A stretch of 64,000 nucleotides of DNA. Origin: Paenibacillus xylanexedens (GTDB taxonomy: Bacteria > Bacillota > Bacilli > Paenibacillales > Paenibacillaceae). Where the stretch lies: the NCBI RefSeq assembly GCF_001908275.1, contig NZ_CP018620.1, positions 5,394,001 through 5,458,000 on the forward strand, in the 5' to 3' direction. Within the stretch, counting starts at the first letter, position 1; each line of letters starts with the position of its first letter. A program made the translations under genes and the position numbers. Of this stretch, positions 25,868-35,461 are shown piece by piece. The notes below the pieces were generated by a model that saw only the letters and a program-made list of their open reading frames with translations, had not been told where the DNA came from and did no database searches.

Positions 25868-25998
25868 GGTATTCAAAAAAGGGATTCTTGAATACGCTCA
25901 TTAACATGTGAATGGCCGCCGCATGGCGCTTCGCAGGTACGAATTCCAGATAAGCCTGAGCCAAAGCGGCGGTATTCCCTGTTACCTTATCAATCGGA

Positions 25999-26079
25999 TC
26001 AGTGCTTTTGAAACGTATTAAGAATCGCCTTTACAAACCCTCCCAAAAACTTCGGCAGTTTGAATGTGTAAAATTTCAT
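25999..26079 (-). CDS. spoVM: Stage V sporulation protein M
   Basis: 26 aa: MKFYTFKLPKFLGGFVKAIL, then NTFQKH and TGA. It matches the amphipathic SpoVM helix of B. subtilis almost residue for residue, including the Pro at position 9 needed for curvature sensing. SpoVM sits on the convex forespore membrane and anchors the coat ATPase SpoIVA. GGGGAGGGTG precedes the ATG. It is too small for most gene finders, but position (between rpe and rpmB) and sequence agree. Confidence 0.95.
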   Translation of the reverse strand: MKFYTFKLPKFLGGFVKAILNTFQKH

Positions 26080-26152
26080 AATTCACCCTCCCCATCATGC
26101 TCATGCGTCCGCCGTATCCTATGCTTCAGGCCTTCTTTACCTCAAACACGAC

Positions 26153-26187
26153 AAAAAAGGCTACATGAGAAACCTGCTCATGTAACC
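26153..26187 (-). terminator. Terminator after the rpe transcription unit
   Basis: Minus strand: GGTTACATGAG and CTCATGTAGCC form a long stem followed by six T. It separates the 83-aa gene from spoVM. Confidence 0.85.
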
Positions 26188-26246
26188 ATATTTATGCGGA
26201 ACCTTCGATCCCTATTCCACAATGACAAGCCCGAAGATCAGGTCAT

Positions 26247-26498
26247 TTACGTTTGGGCAGGAATATATTGATAGGCAGCGATCATGAAAACACTCAGTAA
26301 ATAATACAGTATGCCGAAAATGACAAAAGTAACCCGATGTCCCGTACGATCAAATTTGCGGAAATACATAATAACAACGCCTACCCCGATTAATGACGTA
26401 ATAGCATTAAACGGGGATTGAATAACCGCAAACAAAGCAAGCACAAGTCCCGTCACGAGACTCGCAGCCATCGTCCACAGTGTCTCCTTGAGGGTCAT
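26247..26498 (-). CDS. Small membrane protein of unknown function downstream of rpe
   Basis: 83 aa with about three hydrophobic segments: TMAASLVTGLVLALFAVI, SLIGVGVVIMYF and VTFVIFGILYYLLSVFMIAAY, with a short basic loop RKFDRTGHR. The ATG is 3 bp after the rpe stop and the ribosome site ACGGAGGC lies within the end of rpe, so it is co-translated with rpe. In B. subtilis this place is held by thiN (yloS); this protein is unrelated. I do not recognise its family. Confidence 0.7.
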   Translation of the reverse strand: MTLKETLWTMAASLVTGLVLALFAVIQSPFNAITSLIGVGVVIMYFRKFDRTGHRVTFVIFGILYYLLSVFMIAAYQYIPAQT

Positions 26499-26501
26499 AG
26501 A

Positions 26502-27161
26502 TCAGCCTCCGTAGCTACGGCGAATTTCAGTAATCGCGGCAGCACGATCCTCACGTCCAAATACGGCACTCCCAGCAACGAGCACATCTGCTCCAGCTTC
26601 CACCACAAGCGGGGCTGTATCGGCAGCAATTCCGCCATCTACTTCGATATGTACATCATGGCGTCCCTTTTCGTTCAACCAGGTACGAATCTGCTTGATT
26701 TTGTTCATGGTACCCGAGATGAAAGCCTGTCCACCAAAGCCAGGATTGACCGTCATAACAAGAACCATGTCCACATCATCCAGAACTTCGAGAATGGCAG
26801 ACGCTGGCGTTCCTGGATTAAGGGCAACTCCTGCCTTCACTCCTTGCTCCTTAATTAAATGAATAACGCGGTGCAAATGCACACAAGCCTCAGCATGAAC
26901 GGTAATTACCGCTGCACCCGCTTTGGCAAATTCCTCAACATAACGCTCCGGATTCTCAATCATCAAATGCACATCGAGCGGTAAGCTTGTATGTGGAGCG
27001 ATTGCTTTCACAATCGCAGGTCCAAGCGTAATATTAGGGACGAAATGACCGTCCATAACGTCAACATGAATCCAGTCTCCTCCTGCAGCTTGGGCTTCTG
27101 CAACTTCCGCACCAAGGCGGGCAAAGTCAGCTGATAATATCGATGGGGCAATTTTAATCAT
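26502..27161 (-). CDS. rpe: Ribulose-phosphate 3-epimerase
   Basis: 219 aa TIM barrel. Interconverts ribulose 5-phosphate and xylulose 5-phosphate in the pentose phosphate pathway. It shows [14 protein letters not shown], the metal-binding [41 protein letters not shown] and VDGGI. It starts 1 bp after the rsgA stop, with CGGAGG overlapping the end of that gene. Confidence 0.96.
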   Translation of the reverse strand: MIKIAPSILSADFARLGAEVAEAQAAGGDWIHVDVMDGHFVPNITLGPAIVKAIAPHTSLPLDVHLMIENPERYVEEFAKAGAAVITVHAEACVHLHRVIHLIKEQGVKAGVALNPGTPASAILEVLDDVDMVLVMTVNPGFGGQAFISGTMNKIKQIRTWLNEKGRHDVHIEVDGGIAADTAPLVVEAGADVLVAGSAVFGREDRAAAITEIRRSYGG

Positions 27162-27162
27162 G

Positions 27163-28071
27163 TTAATACCTCCGCTTCTTATCTTTCATTTCGGTCAGGA
27201 ACAGCACATAGTGCTGATATCGGCTTTCGGAGATCAGACCTTCCTCCTTCGCCGCAAGCACACGACAGCCTGGTTCATGTGTATGGGTACAACCTCGGAA
27301 TTTGCACTGATCTGCAAACTGGGCGAATTCGCGGAAACAAGTGGAGAGTTCCTCCACACCGATCTCCAGAAAGTCCAGTTGGCTGAATCCTGGCGTATCC
27401 GCAACAAATCCACCATTATCCAACGGAATAAGTTCCACGTGCCTAGTGGTGTGTTTCCCTCGTCCTAGTCGCATGCTGATTGCATTTGTCTCCAGCGTCA
27501 GGCCCGGCATCAATGCATTTAACATCGAAGACTTGCCTACACCGGATTGTCCGGAGAATACGCTGATCTTACCAGCCAGACGATCTCTGAGCAATTCACT
27601 TCCTTCACCGGTACGTGAACTTGTGGAGATCACTTCATAACCAACCTGTTCATACAATGCTTTCACTTCAGCAACAGTGTCTTTGGATGGATCAGCCAAA
27701 TCCAGTTTGGTCAACACAATGAGTGCATCCAGCCCCGCCTGCTCGATGTGAACAAGGAACTTGTCCAACAGGTTCAGGTTCATATCCGGTTCCTTCACAG
27801 AGAACACGAGAACAGCCAAACTTACATTCGCTACAGGAGGACGGATAAGTTCCGTCTCACGCTTCCGAATTTCATCAACCGTTCCTTCTCCGTTCTCAGT
27901 CAACATGTAGCTGACGCGATCACCTACAAGCGGTGACGTTCCCCGCTTTCTGAAGATACCTCTGGCTCGACATTGAACGGCGGAACCTTCAACCGAAGGA
28001 ACCCCGTTGTCTTCCACTGGCATGACATAATAGTAACCGCTTAGCGCTTTAACGATGATACCTTCTGGCAT
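27163..28071 (-). CDS. rsgA: Ribosome small subunit-dependent GTPase RsgA
   Basis: 302 aa; start taken at [16 protein letters not shown] (ATG 28071, AAAGGAGGG upstream). An N-terminal OB domain is followed by a circularly permuted GTPase with motifs in the order TKLD (G4), GQSGVGKSS (G1) and DTPGFSQL (G3), and a C-terminal zinc site [14 protein letters not shown]. It helps late 30S maturation; the B. subtilis form (CpgA) is a PrkC substrate. It sits next to prkC here. Confidence 0.95.
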   Translation of the reverse strand: MPEGIIVKALSGYYYVMPVEDNGVPSVEGSAVQCRARGIFRKRGTSPLVGDRVSYMLTENGEGTVDEIRKRETELIRPPVANVSLAVLVFSVKEPDMNLNLLDKFLVHIEQAGLDALIVLTKLDLADPSKDTVAEVKALYEQVGYEVISTSSRTGEGSELLRDRLAGKISVFSGQSGVGKSSMLNALMPGLTLETNAISMRLGRGKHTTRHVELIPLDNGGFVADTPGFSQLDFLEIGVEELSTCFREFAQFADQCKFRGCTHTHEPGCRVLAAKEEGLISESRYQHYVLFLTEMKDKKRRY

Positions 28072-28132
28072 AGCTCCGACGCCCTCCTTTAGATGGTGGT
28101 ACATTTACTCCAGACGCCAGCATAAGCCGCCC

Positions 28133-30343
28133 TTATGGACGGCTTGATGCGTTAACGACTTCCTTTTTCTTCTCTTTTTCCTTGCCGTGCCCCTTACCAT
28201 TATTCATGGCAGAAGTGTCCTCATCTACGCTGTCACCCTCACCGTCTGCCGGTGTGGACTCAGGTTCACCTTCCTGATTGGGATCAACACTTCCCTCATC
28301 AACGCTACCTTCACCTGGATCAGGCTCATTTTCTGGCGGCGTCTCCGTGGTTTGTTCCGGGTCAATGGAAGGTACATTCACTGTTCCGTTTTTGGCTTCA
28401 CTGTAGGAGACAAGATACGTATCCAGGAACTGCCCATCACGATATACAGACACAGCCCCATTTTCATTTGGAGCTAGCACAAGTGGAATGGTCAAGGTTT
28501 GGGTTGAGTTCACAGTGCGGGTTCCCCATTCCTGATTCTTGCCACGTGCGTCTTCATACGTGATACGGATTTTACTGTTTTTGCCCTCTTCTTTGGGTGA
28601 AACATTGATATTAAAAGGATATTCCAGCGCTTCGGGCGGATACCCTGTACTGATAAAGATTGTAATCTTATCACCAGGACTCACCTCTGTGCCCGCTTCC
28701 ACAGGCCATTGCTGCGTCACTTTGCCCTGGTCCACCGTATAACTTGATTCTTCCTGTACCTGAGCAAGCACAAGTCCAGCAGATTTCAGTTTTTCTTCGG
28801 CTTCACTGCGGGTAAGATTTTTCAGATCAGGCATTTTGACCGTTTCAGTACCTTTGCTTACGGTCAACTCAATCTGAACTATAGCAGGATCAAATTCCTC
28901 ATTCACACCCGGTGTCTGGGAAATAACAGAACCTGAAGCCACATCATTGGAGAACTCTTCTTTCCGCTGAATCTGATCTTCCTTAATACCAAGCGCAGTC
29001 AGCTTCTTGACAGCCTCATCATAAGTTACTTGTTTGACATCAATCATCTTCAAAAGTTCTTTTTCTGCACCAACACTGATCTGGACCTCGGATCCTTCTT
29101 TGACAACATCGCCTTCTTTTCTGCTCTGTTCATAGACGATACCGGGTTCGACACCTTCCTGGTACAGACGGATGACCTCATCACTGACGACGAGTCCTTT
29201 CTCCTCAAGCATTTCCCGAGCTTTTTCTTCTGTCTGGGTGATCACGTTAGGCACGGTTACTTCAGGTACAACCAGCATACCCTTGACATACCATACAACG
29301 CCCACCATGGCGATTAGAATAAGAACGGTTAATGAAATGAGTAGTGCTGGCTTCTTCCAGCTCTTGGATTTTGCCTTACCCTTGCCAGTTTCTTCGTTAG
29401 ACTCCATCACTGGCACCGCACCCGTGGATGTAACTCCACGCGGTTCAGGCTTGATCGCTGGCATTACGCGAGTCTGGTCTATATCATCCTCATCCGGAAA
29501 ATCAATCTTCGTTTCATTACGTCTCTCCGGCATCAGGCAAGTTTCCAGATCGGTCTGCATTTCTTTGGCCGACTGATAACGTTCCTGCGGATTTTTACGC
29601 ATGGATTTTAAGATGACATTTTCCACACTTTGCGGAATCAATGGATTGAATTTGCGTGGTTCATCGAACTCTTCCTGCAAATGCTTCAATGCCACACTGA
29701 TTGGACTTTCACCCAGAAACGGAAGTTGCCCGGTAAGCATTTGGTAAAGTACGATCCCAAGAGAATATAAGTCCGATTTTTCACCAGTAACGATGCCTTT
29801 GGCATGCTCCGGTGAGAAATAATGTACAGAACCAACTACGGAACCCGTCTGCGTAATCGTTGTAGATGTAACCGCACGGGCAATCCCGAAATCCGTTACT
29901 TTCACACGGCCATTCCGGCCAATTAATATATTGTGGGGTTTGATATCCCGATGAATGATTTGATTATGATGTGCATGATCAAGAGCATCTGCAATCTGGG
30001 AAGCGATTCGCACCGATTCGTCCACCTGCAGAGGGGCGCGTTCTTTAATAATTTCATTCAAGTTTTTGCCTTCCACGTACTCCATGACAATATAATGAAC
30101 GTCATCTTCCTGCCCCACGTCATAAATGCTAACTACATTCGGATGAGACAGCGATGCTGCCGACTGTGCTTCCCTGCGGAAACGGCGAATAAACTCTTCG
30201 TCATGCACAAACTGTTGTCTAAGGACTTTGATCGCTACATTCCGGTTCAACAGAAGATCCTGGGCTTTGTACACAAGAGCCATGCCGCCACCGCCGACAC
30301 GCTCAATCACTTCATAGCGTCCGCCTAGCTGGTGCCCAATCAT
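28133..30343 (-). CDS. prkC: PASTA-domain Ser/Thr protein kinase
   Basis: 736 aa. Cytoplasmic kinase domain 10-270 with GGGGMALVYKA, VAIKVL, HRDIKPHNIL and DFGIAR; one membrane helix near 340 (ALLISLTVLILIAMVGVVW); three PASTA domains outside (about 362-430, 431-500, 501-570); then an Ig-like segment and an acidic, low-complexity tail of about 70 residues ending in a Lys-rich stretch. It senses peptidoglycan fragments or lipid II and acts in germination and cell-wall control. The ATG overlaps the prpC stop (ATGA), so kinase and phosphatase are co-translated. Confidence 0.95.
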   Translation of the reverse strand: MIGHQLGGRYEVIERVGGGGMALVYKAQDLLLNRNVAIKVLRQQFVHDEEFIRRFRREAQSAASLSHPNVVSIYDVGQEDDVHYIVMEYVEGKNLNEIIKERAPLQVDESVRIASQIADALDHAHHNQIIHRDIKPHNILIGRNGRVKVTDFGIARAVTSTTITQTGSVVGSVHYFSPEHAKGIVTGEKSDLYSLGIVLYQMLTGQLPFLGESPISVALKHLQEEFDEPRKFNPLIPQSVENVILKSMRKNPQERYQSAKEMQTDLETCLMPERRNETKIDFPDEDDIDQTRVMPAIKPEPRGVTSTGAVPVMESNEETGKGKAKSKSWKKPALLISLTVLILIAMVGVVWYVKGMLVVPEVTVPNVITQTEEKAREMLEEKGLVVSDEVIRLYQEGVEPGIVYEQSRKEGDVVKEGSEVQISVGAEKELLKMIDVKQVTYDEAVKKLTALGIKEDQIQRKEEFSNDVASGSVISQTPGVNEEFDPAIVQIELTVSKGTETVKMPDLKNLTRSEAEEKLKSAGLVLAQVQEESSYTVDQGKVTQQWPVEAGTEVSPGDKITIFISTGYPPEALEYPFNINVSPKEEGKNSKIRITYEDARGKNQEWGTRTVNSTQTLTIPLVLAPNENGAVSVYRDGQFLDTYLVSYSEAKNGTVNVPSIDPEQTTETPPENEPDPGEGSVDEGSVDPNQEGEPESTPADGEGDSVDEDTSAMNNGKGHGKEKEKKKEVVNASSRP

Positions 30344-31116
30344 GACTCACACCCCGTTTCCGTATCCACGGAACCTTCCCTCTGCAACTCGAACAATGCA
30401 ACCGTGATGTTGTCGTCTCCCCCAGCAAGTAAAGCCAACTGAAGCAGTCGGTCTGCACGATCTTCCAATGCCAGTTCCAGATTGCCAGCAACCTGAATAA
30501 TCTGCTCATTGCTGACCAGGTTACTGAGACCATCACTGCACAGGAGAAGAACTTCGCCTTCCTCCAGCTTGACGGTATCCAGATCTACCTTCACCTCGGC
30601 ATCTGTTCCAAGCGCACGAGTTAGTACGTTGCGACGTGGATGATGGGACACATCCTCTTTGCTAATCTGACCATTTTTGAACAATTCATTCACCAGTGTA
30701 TGGTCCTCGGTTAGCTGGATCACAGCTTTGTTCGCAATTTTGTAGGCTCTGCTATCACCGATGTGTCCAATAACACCTTCCGTATCGTTCAATAAAGCCG
30801 CAACCACCGTTGTTCCCATGTTGTGATACTTGTCATCTGTTGATGCCGTGCGGAAGATAACTTCGTTGGCATGCAAAATAGCATCGCTGAGAGCCGCAGA
30901 CAGAGACGCATGTGACAGACCTGGTTCCAGTGTTCCCAGATCTTTCACCAACGTCTCTACTGCCAAGCGGCTTGCCGTATCCCCTGCAAGATGTCCACCC
31001 ATGCCATCGGCAACAATACCCAGAATATATCCTGTATCGAGATTACGAATCCAGGCTGAATCTTCATTCACCGAACGCACTCGTCCGATATGGCTCACAT
31101 GAACTGTTTTGATCAA
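30340..31116 (-). CDS. prpC: PP2C-type Ser/Thr phosphatase PrpC (Stp)
   Basis: 258 aa from a TTG start with GAGGTGAG in front. Metal-binding motifs of bacterial PP2C are present: VRSVNEDSAW, GIVADGMGGHLAGD, IGDSRAYKI, TEDHTLVNELF, LCSDGLSN and GGDDNITVALF. It removes phosphates placed by PrkC, whose gene overlaps its stop codon. Starts 7 bp after the rlmN stop. Confidence 0.95.
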   Translation of the reverse strand: MIKTVHVSHIGRVRSVNEDSAWIRNLDTGYILGIVADGMGGHLAGDTASRLAVETLVKDLGTLEPGLSHASLSAALSDAILHANEVIFRTASTDDKYHNMGTTVVAALLNDTEGVIGHIGDSRAYKIANKAVIQLTEDHTLVNELFKNGQISKEDVSHHPRRNVLTRALGTDAEVKVDLDTVKLEEGEVLLLCSDGLSNLVSNEQIIQVAGNLELALEDRADRLLQLALLAGGDDNITVALFELQREGSVDTETGCES

Positions 31117-31123
31117 AACGTTC

Positions 31124-32164
31124 TCACCTCAACTCCATATGCTTTGCACGAAGCTGACCGCAAGCGGCAGCAATATCATGTCCCTGTTCACGACGAATGG
31201 TTACATTAACACCCTGTTCCGAGAGAATCTTCTGAAAATTGAAAATGTCGCTTCTCGATGTTCTTACGTATTTGCGTTCAGGTACATGGTTAACCGGAAT
31301 CAGATTCACGTGGCACAACATGTTCTTAAGCACACTTGCCAGTTCTGCTGCATGCTCTGGCTGGTCGTTTACCCCACCAATAAGTGCATACTCGAACGTA
31401 ATTCTCCGACCTGTTTTGGCCAAATAATAACGAAGGGACTCCATCACATCTTCAAAAGGAAAACGCCGGTTAACCGGCATCAATTTCGAACGCAACGCAT
31501 CATTTGGTGCATGGATCGAAATGGCGAGGTTAATCTGTGTATCTTCATCTGCAAACTTGTAGATGTTCGGAACGATTCCGCTCGTGGATACCGTGATGTG
31601 ACGCTGACCGATGTTCAGCCCTTTTTCATGAATCATAATGCGCAGGAAAGTCATCGTAGCTTCATAGTTTTCGAAAGGTTCACCCGAACCCATGATCACG
31701 ATGCTGCTGACACGCTCGCCTCGTTCATCCAGAATTTTCTGAGCCTGCACAACCTGGGCAACAATCTCCCCAGCCGTAAGGTTACGCTTGAGACCACCCA
31801 AGGTGGATGCACAGAACGTACAACCAATACGACAACCAACCTGTGTGGTTACACAGATGCTGTTCCCGTAGTTATGCTTCATGATTACTGTCTCAATGGC
31901 ATGATCATCATGAAGACCAAAGAGGAATTTAACCGTTCCATCCTTGGATTCAAACTTGGTAATTTCCTTAAGCGTTACAAATTCAAATTGCTCTGTCAGC
32001 TTTTCACGCAACGGCTTGGACAGATTGGTCATTTCACTGAAATCATTCACGCGTTTTACATAAATCCAGTCAAAGATTTGGCCACCGCGAAACGCCGGCT
32101 CCCCATTCTCCACAGCCCATTGCTGCAGTTGTTCCAGAGAATAATCATATATAAAAGGTTTCAT
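31124..32164 (-). CDS. rlmN: 23S rRNA / tRNA dual-specificity methyltransferase RlmN
   Basis: 346 aa radical-SAM enzyme that methylates C2 of A2503 in 23S rRNA and A37 in some tRNAs. The iron-sulfur motif [10 protein letters not shown] is at about 115, with GEPFENYEA after it. The catalytic Cys pair is completed by the C-terminal AACGQLRAK. The leader [12 protein letters not shown] near the N-terminus is typical. A 250-bp gap and a terminator upstream suggest its own promoter, though none was clear. Confidence 0.96.
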   Translation of the reverse strand: MKPFIYDYSLEQLQQWAVENGEPAFRGGQIFDWIYVKRVNDFSEMTNLSKPLREKLTEQFEFVTLKEITKFESKDGTVKFLFGLHDDHAIETVIMKHNYGNSICVTTQVGCRIGCTFCASTLGGLKRNLTAGEIVAQVVQAQKILDERGERVSSIVIMGSGEPFENYEATMTFLRIMIHEKGLNIGQRHITVSTSGIVPNIYKFADEDTQINLAISIHAPNDALRSKLMPVNRRFPFEDVMESLRYYLAKTGRRITFEYALIGGVNDQPEHAAELASVLKNMLCHVNLIPVNHVPERKYVRTSRSDIFNFQKILSEQGVNVTIRREQGHDIAAACGQLRAKHMELR

Positions 32165-32368
32165 TTTGTTGTCAACACCTATTCCTTCTTTTCTTTTCGT
32201 TGGCTTCCTTCTTTTCGTTCCATTCGTCCTATTCTATCACAAAGACCACGTTACATCCATGTATACCCTTGATATCTGTACTTCATGCATTATAACATCT
32301 CAATGCCGCCATCGCACCCTGTCATCACATTCTCTGACAATTATATCGAAGTCCCATCACAAAGAAAT

Positions 32369-32390
32369 CCGCCGAAGTTCCCCTCGGCGG
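32369..32390 (-). terminator. Terminator-like hairpin after rsmB
   Basis: Minus strand: CCGCCGA / TCGGCGG stem with loop GGGGAACT, followed by TTTCTTTG, 27 bp past the rsmB stop. The T tract is interrupted. Confidence 0.6.
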
Positions 32391-32416
32391 TCATACTTCC
32401 GTGCTCTATTAAACTG

Positions 32417-33895
32417 TTATTCCGCTGTTTTTGTCAACCGTGCGATGAAAAATCCGTCACTGTGAGCGTATTGTGGCAAAATCTGAATACCACCGTTCAC
32501 AACCTTCAAGTTCGCTGTCTCCGATTCAGACCAGACGGATGTTTCTGCTGGGCTGTATTCCGGATGTCGATTCAAGAAGTCTGCAACCATATCCTCATTC
32601 TCAGCAGGCTCAATCGTACACGTGCTATACACCAGAATACCACCTGGTTTTAACAACGGCGCAACATGATCAAGCAATTCACGCTGCAAGCCTGCGATAT
32701 CTTCGATATCTTTTATGGTTTTGGTCCATTTCACATCAGGCTTGCGGCGAATAACACCCAGACCTGAACATGGTGCATCCAGCAAAATGCGGTCAAACGA
32801 CGCTTCCGGATACCGTTCATTCAGGTCTAGCGCATCTCCAGTTACAGCATCGATACAAGTCAGACCGAGACGCTCCGCCTGATCCAGAATCAGTTGGCGC
32901 TTGTGAGCATGTACATCATTCGCGACAATACGACCGCGATCCTGCATTTTCTCAGCCATGTGAGCTGTTTTACCACCTGGAGCTGCGCAGCAATCCAATA
33001 CAAGTTGGTCTACTTCTGGCGCAACTGCTTCAGCGACAAGCATGGAACTTTCGTCCTGTACAGAGAACAACCCGTCCCGATACCAGGACGTTAGAGCCAT
33101 GTTTCCGCCACTACGTACAAGAATTCCATCGGAACTCAGCTGAGAAGCTTCAACGACTGCACCTGTACGGGTCATCTCATGCATCAGTTTCTCCCGTGTG
33201 GTCATTGTTGTGTTGACCCGGACACTCACCGCTGGCGGCTCATTATTCGCACGACAGATCGCTTCCGCTGTCTCTTCGCCGTACTGGGCAATCCAGCGTT
33301 CAACCATCCATAACGGGTGGGAATGCTCCAGTGAAATACGTTCTGCAACGGGCAGATGTTCTGGAATACGAAGTTCATCCCGATTGCGGATCATATTGCG
33401 GAGCACTCCATTCACCATACCCGAGATTCCCTGATGGCCCAGTTTCTTCGCCAGATTAACCGCTTCGCTCACCACGGCATGCTCCGGAATACGATCCAGG
33501 TATATCATCTGATATACGCTGATCCGCAGCAGGCTACGAACCCATGGTTGCAGTTTGGATACTCCTTTGGCGACGTAACGTTCCAGAAAATAATCAAGTG
33601 TATTCAATCTCGCGATTGTTCCATACACCAATTCGGTAGCTAGTCCAGCATCTGCGGGGCTTAAATCCGCCTCTTTCAGACGGCGGTTCAACTCCAGATT
33701 ACTGTATGCTCCATCTTGCTCAACAGCACTCAGAACCTTGACTGCCAATGTACGAGCAGATGTTTTGGGTTGCTGGGAGCGCGATGCACCACCCGATTTA
33801 CCCGAATTCGGACGACGGTTTCCTTCACGTCCGGATGAATTCCCATTAGCTTTCTGGCCTTTTCCTGACGAACGACCTGGTATGTTACCGCTCAT
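32417..33895 (-). CDS. rsmB: 16S rRNA (cytosine-967-C5)-methyltransferase RsmB
   Basis: 492 aa. N-terminal Gly/Ser/Arg-rich tail of about 45 residues, unusually long, then a NusB-like domain (ARTLAVKVLSAVEQDGAYSN...) and a methyltransferase domain with LDCCAAPGGKTAHMAEK, LLDAPCSGLGV and YSTCTIEPAENE, containing the two catalytic Cys. The start overlaps the fmt stop (ATGA), so it is translated with fmt. Confidence 0.95.
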   Translation of the reverse strand: MSGNIPGRSSGKGQKANGNSSGREGNRRPNSGKSGGASRSQQPKTSARTLAVKVLSAVEQDGAYSNLELNRRLKEADLSPADAGLATELVYGTIARLNTLDYFLERYVAKGVSKLQPWVRSLLRISVYQMIYLDRIPEHAVVSEAVNLAKKLGHQGISGMVNGVLRNMIRNRDELRIPEHLPVAERISLEHSHPLWMVERWIAQYGEETAEAICRANNEPPAVSVRVNTTMTTREKLMHEMTRTGAVVEASQLSSDGILVRSGGNMALTSWYRDGLFSVQDESSMLVAEAVAPEVDQLVLDCCAAPGGKTAHMAEKMQDRGRIVANDVHAHKRQLILDQAERLGLTCIDAVTGDALDLNERYPEASFDRILLDAPCSGLGVIRRKPDVKWTKTIKDIEDIAGLQRELLDHVAPLLKPGGILVYSTCTIEPAENEDMVADFLNRHPEYSPAETSVWSESETANLKVVNGGIQILPQYAHSDGFFIARLTKTAE

Positions 33896-34845
33896 CGCAG
33901 CACCGTTCCAGGTTTCAGTGTACCACCGCGAGCAAAGTCAGCGGCCTGCATCACCTTTTTGCCTGCAGGTTGCACTTCAGTCAACCACAGAGACCCATCC
34001 CCAGTGCGAACTTCAATCCCTGCCTTGTTCAATTGCAGCACGGTTCCCGGCTCTGCTTGTCCAGCATCCGAAGAAGTTGCCAGATCCACCTGATCGGGGT
34101 TAGCCGTTGCCCAGACTTTGAAGACCTGATCATCCCACATCGTAAATGCACCGGAGAACGGCACAAGACCACGAATCTGATTGAACAGTTCACGTGAAGT
34201 ACGACTCCAGTCCATTTTCTCGTCATCCCGAGTCAGATTGCGAGCATACGAAGCCTCGGCATCATCCTGAGGGACCGCCGTTGTCTCGCCTGCAATCAAT
34301 CGTGGCATTTCTGCCTGAAGCAGTTTGGAACCAGCCTCACTTAATTTATCAAACATCGATCCTGATGTATCTTCATCCGTAATTGGCAGTTCCACACGCG
34401 AAATCATATCTCCGGTGTCCAAGCCTTCAGCCATATACATCAATGTGACTCCTGTCACGGATTCTCCGTTAATAATGGAACGTTGGATCGGGGCTCCTCC
34501 CCGATATTTCGGTAAAAGAGAGCCGTGCACGTTCACACAACCGCGAACAGGCATATCCAGCACGGCTTTGGGCAGAATCTGTCCAAAGGCCGCGGTTACG
34601 ATCAGATCCGGCTTCCATTCAGCCAAGCGGGCTACCGCTTCCGGATCACGCAATTTAACAGGTTGAAACACCGGCAGACCGTGGCGTTCTGCCGCGGCCT
34701 TAACCGGTGTTGGCGTAAGTACTTTTTTGCGTCCTTGTGGTTTGTCAGGCTGAGTCACCACACCCACCACATTGTATCCCTCTGCCATCAGCATATCGAG
34801 AGAAGGAACTGCAAATTCAGGTGTTCCCATAAAAACAATATTCAA
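33892..34845 (-). CDS. fmt: Methionyl-tRNA formyltransferase
   Basis: 317 aa from a TTG at 34845, placed 7 nt after AAGGAG; the GTG nine bases upstream would overlap the ribosome site. Formylates initiator Met-tRNA. It shows IVFMGTPEFAVPSL, VNVHGSLLPKYRGGAPIQ, MYMAEGLDTGDM and a C-terminal OB-like domain. Its ribosome site begins at the def stop codon, so def-fmt are tightly linked. Confidence 0.95.
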   Translation of the reverse strand: MNIVFMGTPEFAVPSLDMLMAEGYNVVGVVTQPDKPQGRKKVLTPTPVKAAAERHGLPVFQPVKLRDPEAVARLAEWKPDLIVTAAFGQILPKAVLDMPVRGCVNVHGSLLPKYRGGAPIQRSIINGESVTGVTLMYMAEGLDTGDMISRVELPITDEDTSGSMFDKLSEAGSKLLQAEMPRLIAGETTAVPQDDAEASYARNLTRDDEKMDWSRTSRELFNQIRGLVPFSGAFTMWDDQVFKVWATANPDQVDLATSSDAGQAEPGTVLQLNKAGIEVRTGDGSLWLTEVQPAGKKVMQAADFARGGTLKPGTVLR

Positions 34846-34857
34846 ATCGATCACTCC

Positions 34858-35346
34858 TTAATTACGACGCGGTCCCGTTTGATCGGCTGCAATTTCGTAC
34901 ACTTTCTCGGCGACATCCGTAAAGAGTACGCCATCCAGATGATCAATCTCATGCTGGAATGCACGGGACAGCAAGCCACTACCCGTAATAATCAGCTCTT
35001 TACCTTCACGATCCAGACCTTTAACCGTAACGGTCTCGAAACGGCGAACATCACCATTAATTCCAGGGATACTCAGACAACCTTCCGGTCCAAATTGTTC
35101 TCCCTCACTCGCAATGATCTCCGGGTTAATCATCTTGATCAGCCCTTGCTCATCACCTGCGTCGATAACAATCAGACGTTTCAAAATACCGACCTGCGGC
35201 GCAGCAAGACCCACACCTTCTGCATCGTACATGGTATCAGCCATATCATCCAGCAATTTTTGTACATTTGGTGTAATTTTGGTTACTTCTTTGGCTCTCT
35301 TGTGGAGCACCTCATCTGGTTCTTGCACGATAATGCGAATCGACAT
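34858..35346 (-). CDS. def: Peptide deformylase
   Basis: 162 aa. Removes the formyl group from new proteins. The three family motifs are present: GVGLAAPQVG, EGCLSIPG with the metal Cys, and QHEIDHLDGVLF with the two metal His and catalytic Glu. Placed between priA and fmt in one leftward unit; GGAAGGTG precedes the ATG. Confidence 0.96.
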   Translation of the reverse strand: MSIRIIVQEPDEVLHKRAKEVTKITPNVQKLLDDMADTMYDAEGVGLAAPQVGILKRLIVIDAGDEQGLIKMINPEIIASEGEQFGPEGCLSIPGINGDVRRFETVTVKGLDREGKELIITGSGLLSRAFQHEIDHLDGVLFTDVAEKVYEIAADQTGPRRN

Positions 35347-35461
35347 GTTGTAAGCACCTTCCTAATCCTCATCATAATTTCAGGACGATATCTGTATTTT
35401 GGGGTATTCATTTTAATCTATGTTTATACCGCTTGTTTACATCCGCATTGCTGCAAAATGC

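Noticed and set aside
25869..25998. Minus-strand open stretch between spoVM and rpmB (reads ...AYLEFVPAKRHAAAIHML...)
   Set aside because: No start codon with a ribosome site, and the frame runs through the rpmB terminator. Probably chance in a short GC-rich interval.
31109..32272. Long plus-strand open frame (387 codons) opposite rlmN
   Set aside because: Lies antisense to a clear radical-SAM gene on the minus strand; the translation has no family pattern and no ribosome site.
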